From: Paracidovorax sp031843945
GTDB lineage: Bacteria > Pseudomonadota > Gammaproteobacteria > Burkholderiales > Burkholderiaceae_C
NCBI RefSeq assembly: GCF_031843945.1
Contig: NZ_JAVTJJ010000003.1
Location: 290,858 to 354,857 of the forward strand
Direction of reading: 5' to 3'
DNA: 64,000 bases
Under the pieces are notes generated by a model. The model saw only the letters and a program-made list of their open reading frames with translations. It ran no database searches and had not been told where the DNA came from. Both the position numbers and the translations under genes were made by a program. Below are positions 21,956-31,519 of this stretch, piece after piece; within the stretch, counting starts at the first letter, position 1; each line of letters opens with the position of its first letter.

Positions 21956-24900
21956 ATGCGTCGTTTCGAGCTGATCGAGGGCAATTCCAGCAAGTTCTGG
22001 GAAATTGAGCAGGCAGGCAGTGAACTGAACATCCGATGGGGCCGTATCGGCACCGCGGGCCAGAGTCAGACCAAATCCTTCGACGATGGCCCCAAGGCCG
22101 CCACCGCGCTGAACAAGCTGGTGAGCGAGAAGACCAGCAAGGGCTACAAGGAGGCTGGCGTGGCGGCCGAGGCCAGCATCGGCAAGACCGAGGCCCCGCC
22201 CCAGGTGAAGTCACCCGCGCCTGCGGCGCAGGCCGACAAGCGGGCCCAGACCAGTGTGCCAACGGCGAGCCGCGCGGCTTCTACCCCTGCGGCGGCGGAG
22301 CCGGTCCCGCCCGCCGAAAGCCTCGATGCGCAGTGCGAGCGTGCCTACGAAGCCGCGCGCCTGCAGATCGCCGACGGCACGCTCAAGGTGGGCGAGAAGC
22401 TCTCGGCTGCCGGGCTCAAGCGGCAGTACGGAGTGAGCGAGCAGGGCGCGGCCATGGCCTTCGACCGGCTCAAGTCCAGCGGCGTGATCTATGGCTGGGG
22501 CGCCACGGCCGAGGTGCGTGAGGACTCGGCCGAGTACGCCCGCAAGATGGGTGACTGGGCCGCGGCGATGGCGGCCCATGCGGCCGCGGCGGGCTCCGGC
22601 GCCTCGGGGCCGGCCTGCGACGATCCGGTGCCCGAAGGCATGCCGCCCTGGCTGGCGCAGGGCGAGCCGCTGCGGATCACGCCTGAGATGCAGGTCGCGG
22701 CCTTTGCCTCGCGCCGTTTCCCCAAGGCCGTGAGGTCCACCAGCCCGGCGGCGGCCTGGCTGCTGGTCAAGCAGAAGACGCAGGCCACCCTGGACATCAG
22801 CGCCAGCGACGCCGCCTTGCGTGCTGCCGCGCAGCGCGTGCTGGACCGTCTGCAACTCATCGAGCCGCCCGAAGATGCCGAGGCCGACGCGCTGCTGCTG
22901 AGCTTGGCGCTGCACACCACCGGTTACTACGGCGACAGCGAGCCCGGTGAGGCGGTGGTCGACTATCTGGTCGCGCGCTACGGCCTGCCGCGGGCGGTGG
23001 ACATCTGGCTTGCCGCGCAGCGCGTGCAGGTCAAGACCGATTACGACCACAAGACCAAGACGCGCAGCAGCAGCCTCGCGTCTACCGTGACCCATGCGGT
23101 GAGCAATGGCTGGCGCGGCCCGCTGGGCCAGGCCGAATCGGCCCTGCGCAGTCACCTGGCCGCGGCCGGCGAGGCCGACTGGACCACCTGCGCCGACCGC
23201 ATCGAAGCCGCCTTGCCGCAACTGCTGCCCGCTCGCCAGCCCGTGCTGGCGCTGCTGCTGCCGGACCGGCCCGAGCTGTCGAACGCCCTGGCGCTTCGCC
23301 TGGGTGCCGAGAAGGACACGCCGGAGACGCTGCACTGGCTGCTGCTGACCGCCACCGACCCGGCGGCCATAGCGCAGGCGGCGAAGGTGCGCACCAGCTA
23401 TTCCACCAGCTTCTGGGGCCACACGCAGATGGTGGCCACCGCCGTGCTGGAGCGTGGCGTGGAGGCCATCGCCGTGCTGGAAAAGGGCGCCGCCACCGAC
23501 GAAGCCGGGGACGCGCTCGCCGCCATCGGCATGCCCGAGGCGGTCACGGCGCTGGCCAAGGTGGCCAGCAGTTCCAAGAGCGCGCTCGCGCGCCTGTCGC
23601 TGGCGGTGGACCGCTGGCCCCAGGCGGCTTTGGTCGCGCTGTCGCGTCTGGTCGCCGCCGGCGGCAAGGACGCCGGGCTGCTCACGCCCAGTCTCACTCG
23701 CCTGCTGCGCGCGCACGCCGGCCTGGTGGACGGCCTGCGGCCTTGGCTGGACGCGGGCGCGCGGGCCGCCATCGAGCGGCAGCTGGCGCTGCTGGAAGGC
23801 CCGGCGGACGTGGCGGATGCCGCAGAGCTGCCCGGCGTGCTGGCGGCACCGCCCTGGCTGGCCAAGGTGCAGAAGAAGGCCGCGGGTGTCTTCACGCTGG
23901 AGCCGCTGGCGCTGGAGCCGGTCGAACAATGGGCGCCCGGTGCGCGCGACGCCGTGCGGCAATCTGTCACCTCGTGGCAGGCCCAGCGCTACGCCACCGC
24001 GCGCGCCGACGTGCAGGTGCTGCTCAAGGAACTGGGCTTCGAGGCCAAGGCCAAGAAGATGGCGGAGGAAGAGCAGCTCAAGCTGCTGCAGGCGGCCTAC
24101 GAAACACAGGACGATGTCGATGACGCGCTGATCCAGGGCATCGTGCAGCGCAGCGAGAGCCGCGAGAAGGAACTGCTCGCCACCACCCAGGACCCGATCC
24201 TCGACGCGGCGCGTGAAGGCATCCGCAGCGGCAACGCCGCCCAGCTCATCGCTGCCTGGCGCGCCATGCTGGCGGGGCGCAAACAGCAGCGCTATTACTT
24301 CTTCTGGTTCGCGGGCGACTTCGTCACGCAGCTGCCGGAGCCCTTGGGCGTGCCCTTCTGGAACGCGGTGGCCGGCGAGGCCGAGACGCAGGGCGTTGAA
24401 TTCGTCATGGCCCATTTCGGCCTGCCGGCGCTGGCGGGCCTGCAGGCAGTGGTGCGCACCAAGCCGGGCGAGAACCTGGCCGTGGCGCTGAACTACGGTG
24501 CCGTACCGTTGGCCGCGCCAGCGGCGCGCGCCTTCGCCAAGCTCAAGTCCACCCGGGAGGCCGGCCGCGCCTGGCTGCTCAAATACCCCGAACACGCGGC
24601 CTGCGGCCTGATCGCGCCGGCGCTGGGCAAGGTCGGCGAGGCGCGCGACTGCGCGGGCTCGGCCCTGCGCCTGCTGCAGGCCCAGGGCCATGCCGACTTG
24701 CTGCTGGACGTGGCGGCACGCTACGGAGATGCTGCAGTGGTGGATGCGCTGCGCGCCGTGCTGGCTGAAAGCCCGCTGGACCGCTTCCCGACCAAGCGGG
24801 TCAAGCTGCCTCCGTGGTGGCAGCCCAGCGGCTGGCGCCGGCCTGTGCTCGCCAACGGCAAGGCCCTGCCCGACGAGGCTGTGGCGCACCTGGGCCAGAT

Positions 24901-26275
24901 GCTCACGTTTCCCACCAACGAAGAGGTCTATGGCGGCATCGCCGTGGTGAAGGAGGCATGCCAGAGCGATTCGCTGGCCGACTTCGGCTGGGACGTCTTC
25001 AGCGCCTGGCTCGAAGCCAGCGCGCCCGGCAAGGAGAACTGGGCGCTCACCGCTCTGGGCCTCTTCGGCAACGACGACGTGGCGCGCAAGCTCACGCCCT
25101 TCATCCGCACCTGGCCCGGCGAGGCCGCGCACGCGCGCGCCGTCACGGGACTGGACGTGCTGGCCGCCATCGGCACCGACGTCGCGCTGATGCTGCTCAA
25201 CGGCATCGCGCAGAAGGTCAAGTTCAAGGGCCTGCAGGACAAGGCGCGCGAGAAGATCCATGCCATCGCCGAGGCGCGCGGCCTGAGCACCGAAGAGCTC
25301 GAAGACCGCCTGGCGCCGGACCTGGATCTGGACGAGCAGGGCACGCTGCGGCTGGATTTCGGTGCGCGCGCCTTCAAGGTCGGCTTCGACGAAACGCTCA
25401 AGCCCTATGTTCGAGAGCTGGACGCGCACGGTACGCCCGGTGCCCGCCTGCCCGACTTGCCCAAGCCCAAGAAGACCGACGACGCGGCCATGGCGAAAGA
25501 GGCGACCGAGCGCTTCAAGCTGCTCAAGAAGGACGCGCGCACCATCGCCAGCCAGCAGCTGCTGCGCCTGGAAGTGGCCATGTGCACGCGCCGGCGCTGG
25601 ACGCCGCAGGTTTTCCGTGCGTTCCTGGTCGAGCATCCGCTGGTGCGCCATCTGGTGCAGCGCCTGATCTGGGGCGTGTACGACGTGCAGGACGGTGGCA
25701 GCTACGGCGGCGGGCTGAAGGCCTGTTTTCGCGTGGCCGAAGACGGCAGTTTCACCACGGCTGACGACGACGCCTTCGACCTGCCCGAAGGCGACAACAT
25801 CCGCATCGGCGTGCCGCATGCGCTGGAACTGCCCGCTGCCGACGCCGCGGCCTTCGGCCAGGTCTTTGCCGACTACGAACTGCTGCAGCCCTTCGCGCAG
25901 ATCGGCCGCGACACCTACACGCTGAGTGACGCCGAGCGCGAGGCCGACAAGCTCGAACGCTGGAAGGGCGCCAAGGTGCCCACGGGCCGCGTGCTGGGTC
26001 TGGTCAACAAGGGCTGGCGCCGCGGCACCGCACAGGACGGCGGCGGCATCTGGTACTTCCTCAAGCCGGTGGGCGCGAGCAAGGTGATCGAGCTGTACCT
26101 GGACCCCGGCATCATCGTCGGCATGGTCGACGAGTACCCCGAGCAGGAACTGGGCGAGATCAAGGTCGGGCCGTCCGGCAGCTGGGGCGAGATCCAGAAG
26201 CCCGAAGCCTTCAGCGCGCTCGATCCGATTTCGGCCAGCGAGTTGATCCGCGACCTGGAGGCCCTGCGGGCATGA
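21956..26275 (+). CDS. WGR domain and DUF4132 protein (MolR/YehI-like), first gene of a seven-gene operon
   Basis: A 1439-residue soluble protein. It begins with a WGR domain (about 1-65; NIRWGRIGTAGQ, Trp28-Gly-Arg30), a fold linked to nucleic-acid-end binding in PARPs and to MolR-type proteins. An Ala/Pro-rich linker, a GntR-like winged-helix segment (about 125-187; VGEKLSAAGLKRQYGVSEQGA), a very long HEAT-like helical region, and a DUF4132 domain (from about 1107; LRLDFGARAFKVGFDE) follow. E. coli MolR/YehI has the same WGR plus DUF4132 plan. A good ribosome site (AAAGGAAG) precedes the ATG. Its stop overlaps the next start by 4 bp. Function is unproven; regulatory or stress/conflict roles are inferred from the MoxR-VWA neighbours. 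Confidence 0.88.
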   Translation: MRRFELIEGNSSKFWEIEQAGSELNIRWGRIGTAGQSQTKSFDDGPKAATALNKLVSEKTSKGYKEAGVAAEASIGKTEAPPQVKSPAPAAQADKRAQTSVPTASRAASTPAAAEPVPPAESLDAQCERAYEAARLQIADGTLKVGEKLSAAGLKRQYGVSEQGAAMAFDRLKSSGVIYGWGATAEVREDSAEYARKMGDWAAAMAAHAAAAGSGASGPACDDPVPEGMPPWLAQGEPLRITPEMQVAAFASRRFPKAVRSTSPAAAWLLVKQKTQATLDISASDAALRAAAQRVLDRLQLIEPPEDAEADALLLSLALHTTGYYGDSEPGEAVVDYLVARYGLPRAVDIWLAAQRVQVKTDYDHKTKTRSSSLASTVTHAVSNGWRGPLGQAESALRSHLAAAGEADWTTCADRIEAALPQLLPARQPVLALLLPDRPELSNALALRLGAEKDTPETLHWLLLTATDPAAIAQAAKVRTSYSTSFWGHTQMVATAVLERGVEAIAVLEKGAATDEAGDALAAIGMPEAVTALAKVASSSKSALARLSLAVDRWPQAALVALSRLVAAGGKDAGLLTPSLTRLLRAHAGLVDGLRPWLDAGARAAIERQLALLEGPADVADAAELPGVLAAPPWLAKVQKKAAGVFTLEPLALEPVEQWAPGARDAVRQSVTSWQAQRYATARADVQVLLKELGFEAKAKKMAEEEQLKLLQAAYETQDDVDDALIQGIVQRSESREKELLATTQDPILDAAREGIRSGNAAQLIAAWRAMLAGRKQQRYYFFWFAGDFVTQLPEPLGVPFWNAVAGEAETQGVEFVMAHFGLPALAGLQAVVRTKPGENLAVALNYGAVPLAAPAARAFAKLKSTREAGRAWLLKYPEHAACGLIAPALGKVGEARDCAGSALRLLQAQGHADLLLDVAARYGDAAVVDALRAVLAESPLDRFPTKRVKLPPWWQPSGWRRPVLANGKALPDEAVAHLGQMLTFPTNEEVYGGIAVVKEACQSDSLADFGWDVFSAWLEASAPGKENWALTALGLFGNDDVARKLTPFIRTWPGEAAHARAVTGLDVLAAIGTDVALMLLNGIAQKVKFKGLQDKAREKIHAIAEARGLSTEELEDRLAPDLDLDEQGTLRLDFGARAFKVGFDETLKPYVRELDAHGTPGARLPDLPKPKKTDDAAMAKEATERFKLLKKDARTIASQQLLRLEVAMCTRRRWTPQVFRAFLVEHPLVRHLVQRLIWGVYDVQDGGSYGGGLKACFRVAEDGSFTTADDDAFDLPEGDNIRIGVPHALELPAADAAAFGQVFADYELLQPFAQIGRDTYTLSDAEREADKLERWKGAKVPTGRVLGLVNKGWRRGTAQDGGGIWYFLKPVGASKVIELYLDPGIIVGMVDEYPEQELGEIKVGPSGSWGEIQKPEAFSALDPISASELIRDLEALRA

Positions 26276-29200
26276 GCGCGGGGCCGCCTCCCTCCGTGTC
26301 GGGCGCATTCGCGCTGCCGCCAGAGTTGCGCGCCGCGTTGCCGCCCGGCGACCCCGAAGCCAGGGCGCTGCCCAAGGCCAGCCAGATCACAGCCCTGCGC
26401 AAGCGCGTGCTCGACAAGGGCGCGGCCTTCTTCCTGCACGCCGAGCTGCCCGCGCCGCTGAGGGTGCAGCCTGCAGATATGCGCGCCTGGCTGGAACAAC
26501 AGCTGGAGGCGGCCGATGCGCGCCTGATGGGTCTGGCGGTGCAGTGCTTTCGCCAGCAGGCCGGCAGTGGCAGCGACGATCCCGCAGAGAGCCTCGTCCA
26601 TTGGCTGGTGCTGCAGCACGGCTTGGCGCTGGCCTTCCAGACCCTGCTGCAGGCCGCGCTCTGGCGCTGCGAACCCGGCCAGTTGCTGTTGCGGCAACAC
26701 GGGCCTTTGCCGCAGTGGCGCCATGCCTTGAGCGGCGGCCCTCCGGGCTCGCTGTGGCAGATGCGGGGCCATTGGCTGCAGGCCGAGTCGTCCGTGCGCG
26801 CCGACTGCCTTGCGCAGTTGAAGGCCGGCTGGCTGCAGTTGCCGCTGCATGCGCGAGCCCATTTCGCCATGGCGCTGCCGGGCCTGCAGCCGATGGCCCA
26901 GGGCCTCATCGACGACGCCTCGGCCGAGCAGCGCGAACGCACCGGCGCTTGGTTGCACTGGGCCGCCGGCCATGCGCTGACCGAGATCGCCGGCAATGGC
27001 GTGCCATTGCTGGGCCAGTCGAGCCTGCTGGCGCTGCTGGTGCGCGAGCACGGCCCGGCCCTGCTGCCGACGCTGATCGCCGTGAGCGCAGCGCAGCGCG
27101 ACGAGGCCCTGGGCTGGGCGCTGGCCGCGTACGACGACGTGCCGGCCTGCGCCGCGCTGGCACGTCTGGCGGCCCGCGACGCGCGCAGCGCCAAGGCCCT
27201 GCGCTGGGCCTGCGAGCAATGGCCGGAAACGGCCTTGCATGCGCTGCTGCAGGTGCTGGACGACGGCACGTTGCCAAAGGGCGGCGCGGCGCGCCTCACG
27301 CCCTTGCTGCGCACCCTGGCCGGCCTGCTGGGGGAGCGCCTGCCCGCGCTGATGCAGGCGCTGGCAGCGCCCGCGCGGCGCCTGCTCGCGCCCATGGTCG
27401 ATGCCGCAGGTTCGATGGGAGAAGCTGCGCCCCGCGAGCAGTGGCCGGCCGTGCTGGCCGATCCACCCTGGACGCGCCCCGCCGCGCCCGTGCCAGCGCC
27501 GCTGCCCGGGCTGCCTGTGCCCGAACTGCCTCCCGTGCAGGACTGGGGCCGCGAGTCGCGCGAGGCCTGGATCGAACGCGACCGGCCGTACGTCTACACC
27601 CAGCCCGGTGAGGCGGAAAAGGCGCTGGCCGAATGGCTCGCGGGCTGGACGCCGCAGGCCGTGGCCCAGGCCGACAGCGAGCCCGCGCTGGCACAGCGCC
27701 TGATCGATGAGTGGCGGCGCCAATCGGAAGACGCAGACCCTGCGCGCCGCTCGCATGGCCAGTTCGTGGCCGTCCACGCGGCCCCTAGCTTGCCGCCCCG
27801 CCTGGCGGTGGCTTTTTGGAATGGCGTGGTCAGCGAGCTGAGCCAGCCGCGCGCCGGTGGCATCGTCGCGCGGCATGGCGTGGCCGCATTGCCGGGCCTG
27901 CTGAACGCCATGCGCAACGGCGAAGACGAACACTGTGCCGCCCAGTACCTTGGCGCGGTGGAACTGGCGCCGCTGATGGCGCAGGCCCTGGCCCGCCGGC
28001 CGGCCCGACGTGCCATGGTGCGCGACTGGCTGCGGCGTTTTCCTGCCCATGCCGCCGCCGGGCTGCTGCCGGCCGCTTTGGGCGAGGCCGGCGAGCCGCG
28101 CGAGCAGGCCCGTGCAGCGCTGCGCACACTGGCTGCCATGGGGCAGGCCGATGCGGTGCGCAACGCTGCACGGCGCTACGACCGGGCCGACGTACTGACC
28201 GCAGCCGAAGCCCTGCTGTCGCAAGACCCGCTGCAGGACTTTCCTGCGCGCATCCACGCGCGCAGCAAGCTACCCGCGTTCTGGCAGCCGGCCGGTTGGC
28301 GCCGTCCGCGCCTGCGCGAAGGGGGAGCCGCGTTGCCCGAAGAGGTCCTGCATCCCCTGGGCCTGATGCTGAGTTTCGCGGCCGACCTGCCGCAGCGCTA
28401 CGCGGGCCTGGAACAGGTGTTGGCCGCCTGCGAGCCGCAGAGCGTGGCCGATTTCGCCTGGGACGCCTGCGCGGCCTGGGAAGCAGCCGGCATGCCCGCG
28501 CCGGGCAGCTGGGCCGTGCGCGCACTGGGTGTGGTGGGCACCGAGGACACGGCACGCCAACTGGGCGCGCTGGCGCGTCGCTGGAGCGCCCCGGGCGCGG
28601 GCGGCACGGCCACGCGCATCGGCTGGGTGCTGGAGGCGCTGGCCCGCCTGGGCAGCGACGCGGCGCTGCTGCAGCTGGACGCGCAGGCCCGCCGCAACCG
28701 CATCGTGGCCGTGCGCGAGCAGGCCGCGCTGCGCCTGGCCGAAGCCGCCGAAGCGCGCGGCCTGAGCCCCGAGCACCTGCAGGACCGTGTGGTGCCCGAC
28801 CTGGGCCTGGACGCGCGGGGCAGCCTGCGGCTGGACTTCGGCCCGCGCCAGTTCGTGGTTGGCTTCGACGAAGCCCTGGTACCCCATGTGCATGATTGGG
28901 TGGATGGCCGCGCCGGCCCTCGCCTGGCCAGCGCGCCACGACCGCGTGCGAGCGACGACCCGGCGCTGGCGGCCGACGCCGTGGCCCGCTTCAAGGCCCT
29001 GAAGCAGGATGCCGAGACGGTGGCGAGCCAGCAGCCCGCGCGACTGGAGCGTGCGATGTGCGAAGGCCGGCGCTGGTCGCCCGAGGCCTTTCGCCCGTTC
29101 CTGGCCGGCCATCCGCTGATGCGGCACCTCGTCGAGCGGCTGGTGTGGGGCGTGGTGTTTGACGAAAAGCTGCCGCCCGGCCAGCTGCCCGTGCTGCAGG

Positions 29201-29748
29201 GCGCCTTTCGCGTGAACGCCGAAGGCGGGTGGGTGGATGCGAAGGACGACGCTTTCGTGCCGCCCGCCGAAGGCCCGGGCGCCAGCAATGCCGACCGACG
29301 TCCCTGGTTTGTGGTGCTGGCCCATCCGTTGCAGCTCGATGCGCCGCAGATCGCGGGCTTCACGCAGCAGCTGAGCGACTACGAGCTGATCCAGCCCTTC
29401 GAGCAACTACAGCGCGCCGTGCATCGCCCCACCGAGGCCGAACAGAACCAGCGGGCGCTCACGCGGTGGGCCGGCAAGCAGGCCTGGCCCGGCCCGCTGT
29501 GGGGCCTGGAGGCGCGCGGCTGGCTGCGCGGCCATGGTGATGGCGGCATCTACACGCATGCCGTTCGCCGGCTGCCGGGCGGCGGCGCGCTCACGCTGCA
29601 CTTCGGGCCGGGCCTGGACCGCCAACAGCGCAGCGACCGCGACCAGGCGCAGACCTTGGGCGAGCTGCACCATGGCGGACCGCTGTCGGGCCTGTCGCCC
29701 CTGGCCTTCAGCGAAGCGGTGCGGGACCTGGAATCCATCGCGCGCTGA
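26272..29748 (+). CDS. Second DUF4132 protein, paralogue of the upstream gene without WGR
   Basis: A 1158-residue protein whose C-terminal third closely parallels its upstream neighbour (ARGLSPEHLQDRVVPDLGLD and LRLDFGPRQFVVGFDEAL from about 828; both then have RRWSPEAFRPFL / RRWTPQVFRAFL). The N-terminal WGR and winged-helix parts are missing, and a Pro/Ala-rich spacer sits near residues 385-425. The middle is helical and repeat-like. It overlaps the upstream stop (ATGA), so it is translationally coupled. The pair looks like a tandem duplication followed by loss of the DNA-binding-like domains, suggesting two subunits of one assembly. No catalytic motif was recognised. Confidence 0.85.
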   Translation: MSAGPPPSVSGAFALPPELRAALPPGDPEARALPKASQITALRKRVLDKGAAFFLHAELPAPLRVQPADMRAWLEQQLEAADARLMGLAVQCFRQQAGSGSDDPAESLVHWLVLQHGLALAFQTLLQAALWRCEPGQLLLRQHGPLPQWRHALSGGPPGSLWQMRGHWLQAESSVRADCLAQLKAGWLQLPLHARAHFAMALPGLQPMAQGLIDDASAEQRERTGAWLHWAAGHALTEIAGNGVPLLGQSSLLALLVREHGPALLPTLIAVSAAQRDEALGWALAAYDDVPACAALARLAARDARSAKALRWACEQWPETALHALLQVLDDGTLPKGGAARLTPLLRTLAGLLGERLPALMQALAAPARRLLAPMVDAAGSMGEAAPREQWPAVLADPPWTRPAAPVPAPLPGLPVPELPPVQDWGRESREAWIERDRPYVYTQPGEAEKALAEWLAGWTPQAVAQADSEPALAQRLIDEWRRQSEDADPARRSHGQFVAVHAAPSLPPRLAVAFWNGVVSELSQPRAGGIVARHGVAALPGLLNAMRNGEDEHCAAQYLGAVELAPLMAQALARRPARRAMVRDWLRRFPAHAAAGLLPAALGEAGEPREQARAALRTLAAMGQADAVRNAARRYDRADVLTAAEALLSQDPLQDFPARIHARSKLPAFWQPAGWRRPRLREGGAALPEEVLHPLGLMLSFAADLPQRYAGLEQVLAACEPQSVADFAWDACAAWEAAGMPAPGSWAVRALGVVGTEDTARQLGALARRWSAPGAGGTATRIGWVLEALARLGSDAALLQLDAQARRNRIVAVREQAALRLAEAAEARGLSPEHLQDRVVPDLGLDARGSLRLDFGPRQFVVGFDEALVPHVHDWVDGRAGPRLASAPRPRASDDPALAADAVARFKALKQDAETVASQQPARLERAMCEGRRWSPEAFRPFLAGHPLMRHLVERLVWGVVFDEKLPPGQLPVLQGAFRVNAEGGWVDAKDDAFVPPAEGPGASNADRRPWFVVLAHPLQLDAPQIAGFTQQLSDYELIQPFEQLQRAVHRPTEAEQNQRALTRWAGKQAWPGPLWGLEARGWLRGHGDGGIYTHAVRRLPGGGALTLHFGPGLDRQQRSDRDQAQTLGELHHGGPLSGLSPLAFSEAVRDLESIAR

Positions 29749-29785
29749 CCCCCTTTCTTTTCAAGACCTTCACCTGCAACCCGCC

Positions 29786-30925
29786 ATGGCCACCTCCCGC
29801 AAGTCTTCCGCCGCCCACGCCGAGCCATCGTCGCTGCAGCGCCCGCCGGCCGAGATCCAGCACGCCGCACAGCTGGCCCGACTGCTGGCGCAGGACGGCG
29901 CGAACCCGCGCCCGCCCGGCTGGCAGCTGAGCCTGAAGGCCGCGCGCAGCTTCATCCTGGGCGATGCGGCGCTGGGCATCGAGCCCAAGATCGTCGCGCC
30001 CGTCGCCAGCATCGAGCGCATGCTGGTCACGCTGGCCACCGGCCGTGGCCTGATGCTGGTGGGCGAGCCCGGCACGGCCAAGTCGATGCTGTCGGAATTG
30101 CTGGCGGCGGCCATCAGCGGCACGTCCACGCTCACCATCCAGGGTGGTGCGTCGATCACCGAAGACCAGATCAAATACGGCTGGAACTACGCGCTGCTGA
30201 TCAACGAAGGCCCGAGCCCGCGCGCGCTGGTGCCGGCGCCGCTGTACCAGGGCATGCAGGCCGGGCAGGTGGTGCGCTTCGAGGAAATCACGCGCGCCCC
30301 GCTGGAGGTGCAGGACTGCCTGCTGGGCATGCTGTCGGACCGCGTGATGGCCGTGCCGGAACTCGCGGGCGAGCACGGCATGCTCTACGCGCGCGAGGGC
30401 TTCAACATCATCGCCACGGCCAACACGCGCGACCGCGGCGTGAACGAGATGAGCGCCGCGCTCAAGCGCCGCTTCGACTTCGAGACTGTCTTCCCCATCC
30501 TCGACTTTGATCGCGAGCTGACGCTGGTGCAGGAATCGTCCGCGCGCCTGCTGGCGCAAAGCGGCATTCCGAAGACGGTGCCACAGCCCGTGCTGGAATT
30601 GCTGGTCAGCACCTTCCGCGACCTGCGCGGCGCGGTCGACGGCAAGGGCGCAGCAACGGGCGGCGATGGCGCCATGGACCGACTGACCGCCGTGATGTCC
30701 ACGGCCGAGGCTGTCAACGTGGCCCATGCCGTGGGCGTGCGCGCCTGGTTCCTCGAGCAGCGCGAAGGCTCGCCGCAGGACCTGGTCGACTGCATCGCCG
30801 GCACGGTGGTCAAGGACAACGCCGACGACCGCGCCAAGCTGCGCCGCTACTTCGAGCAGAAGGCGGCCAAGCGCGAGGGCGCACATTGGCGGGCTTACTA
30901 CGAGGCACGGCATCGCCTGCCCTGA
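29786..30925 (+). CDS. MoxR-family AAA+ ATPase (YehL-like)
   Basis: A 379-residue AAA+ protein. Walker A is GEPGTAKS (93-100), the Walker B-like strand is VVRFEEITRAP, sensor 1 is IIATANTRDRG, and the arginine-finger region is AALKRRFDFE. MoxR ATPases act as chaperone-like motors that load cofactors or remodel partner complexes, nearly always with a VWA-domain partner; one is encoded three genes downstream. The ATG at 29786 (MATSRKSS) is chosen because upstream in-frame sequence overlaps the DUF4132 gene and is shadow-like. It corresponds to E. coli YehL in gene order and motifs. Confidence 0.9.
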   Translation: MATSRKSSAAHAEPSSLQRPPAEIQHAAQLARLLAQDGANPRPPGWQLSLKAARSFILGDAALGIEPKIVAPVASIERMLVTLATGRGLMLVGEPGTAKSMLSELLAAAISGTSTLTIQGGASITEDQIKYGWNYALLINEGPSPRALVPAPLYQGMQAGQVVRFEEITRAPLEVQDCLLGMLSDRVMAVPELAGEHGMLYAREGFNIIATANTRDRGVNEMSAALKRRFDFETVFPILDFDRELTLVQESSARLLAQSGIPKTVPQPVLELLVSTFRDLRGAVDGKGAATGGDGAMDRLTAVMSTAEAVNVAHAVGVRAWFLEQREGSPQDLVDCIAGTVVKDNADDRAKLRRYFEQKAAKREGAHWRAYYEARHRLP

Positions 30926-30970
30926 CGCGGCGCCCAGCGCCGGATTCGCTCTCCATCCCGACGAGATTGC

Positions 30971-31516
30971 ATGACGCCCCTGCCCCGCTTCCGCTACCAC
31001 CCCGACCCGCTTGCCACCGGCTGCGTGAGAGCAGCCGACACAGTGTGCGAATGCTGCGGGCAGGCGCGCGGCTTCATCTATACCGGCCCCGCGTACTCGG
31101 AAGACGAGTACCAGGACTGCATCTGTCCCTGGTGCATCGCCGACGGCTCGGCCCACGCGCGGCTGGACGTGAGCTTCACCGACAGCGAGGGCATCGGTGG
31201 CTACGGCGGCTGGGACGCCGTCGTAGCCGCGGTGATCGACGAGGTGAGCTGCCGCACGCCCGGCTTCTACGGCTGGCAGCAGGAACAGTGGTGGACGCAC
31301 TGCGGCGACGCCGCGCAGTTCATGGGCCGCGCGGGCCAGGCCGAACTGCTGCAGGCCGGCGCGCAGGCGATGGACGCGATCCAGGCGAACACCGGGCTGC
31401 AGGGCGAGCCCTGGGAGCGCTTCTTCCGCGCGCTGGACAAGGACGGATCGCCCACGGCCTACCTGTTTCGCTGCCGGCATTGCGGACAGTGGGGCGGCTA
31501 CCAGGACTGCGACTGA
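30971..31516 (+). CDS. cbrC: CbrC family (UPF0167) Cys-rich protein
   Basis: A 181-residue protein with two cysteine pairs near the N-terminus (CECCGQARGFIYTGP and CICPWCIADG), conserved AYSEDEYQDC, a Gly-Gly-Tyr-Gly-Gly-Trp segment, and a C-terminal zinc-ribbon-like FRCRHCGQWGGYQDCD. This is the UPF0167/CbrC family. E. coli CbrC is under CreBC control and is tied to colicin E2 tolerance; its biochemical role is unknown. Here it sits inside the MoxR-DUF5682-VWA operon, 45 bp after the ATPase and 3 bp before the next gene, which is not the E. coli arrangement. Confidence 0.9.
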   Translation: MTPLPRFRYHPDPLATGCVRAADTVCECCGQARGFIYTGPAYSEDEYQDCICPWCIADGSAHARLDVSFTDSEGIGGYGGWDAVVAAVIDEVSCRTPGFYGWQQEQWWTHCGDAAQFMGRAGQAELLQAGAQAMDAIQANTGLQGEPWERFFRALDKDGSPTAYLFRCRHCGQWGGYQDCD

Positions 31517-31519
31517 GCC

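Noticed and set aside
22211..26308. Very long open frame (over 1300 codons) on the minus strand opposite the WGR-DUF4132 gene
   Set aside because: Its composition is His/Arg/Gly/Gln-rich with no domain motif, while the plus strand has a clear WGR and DUF4132 protein with a ribosome site. It is a high-GC shadow.
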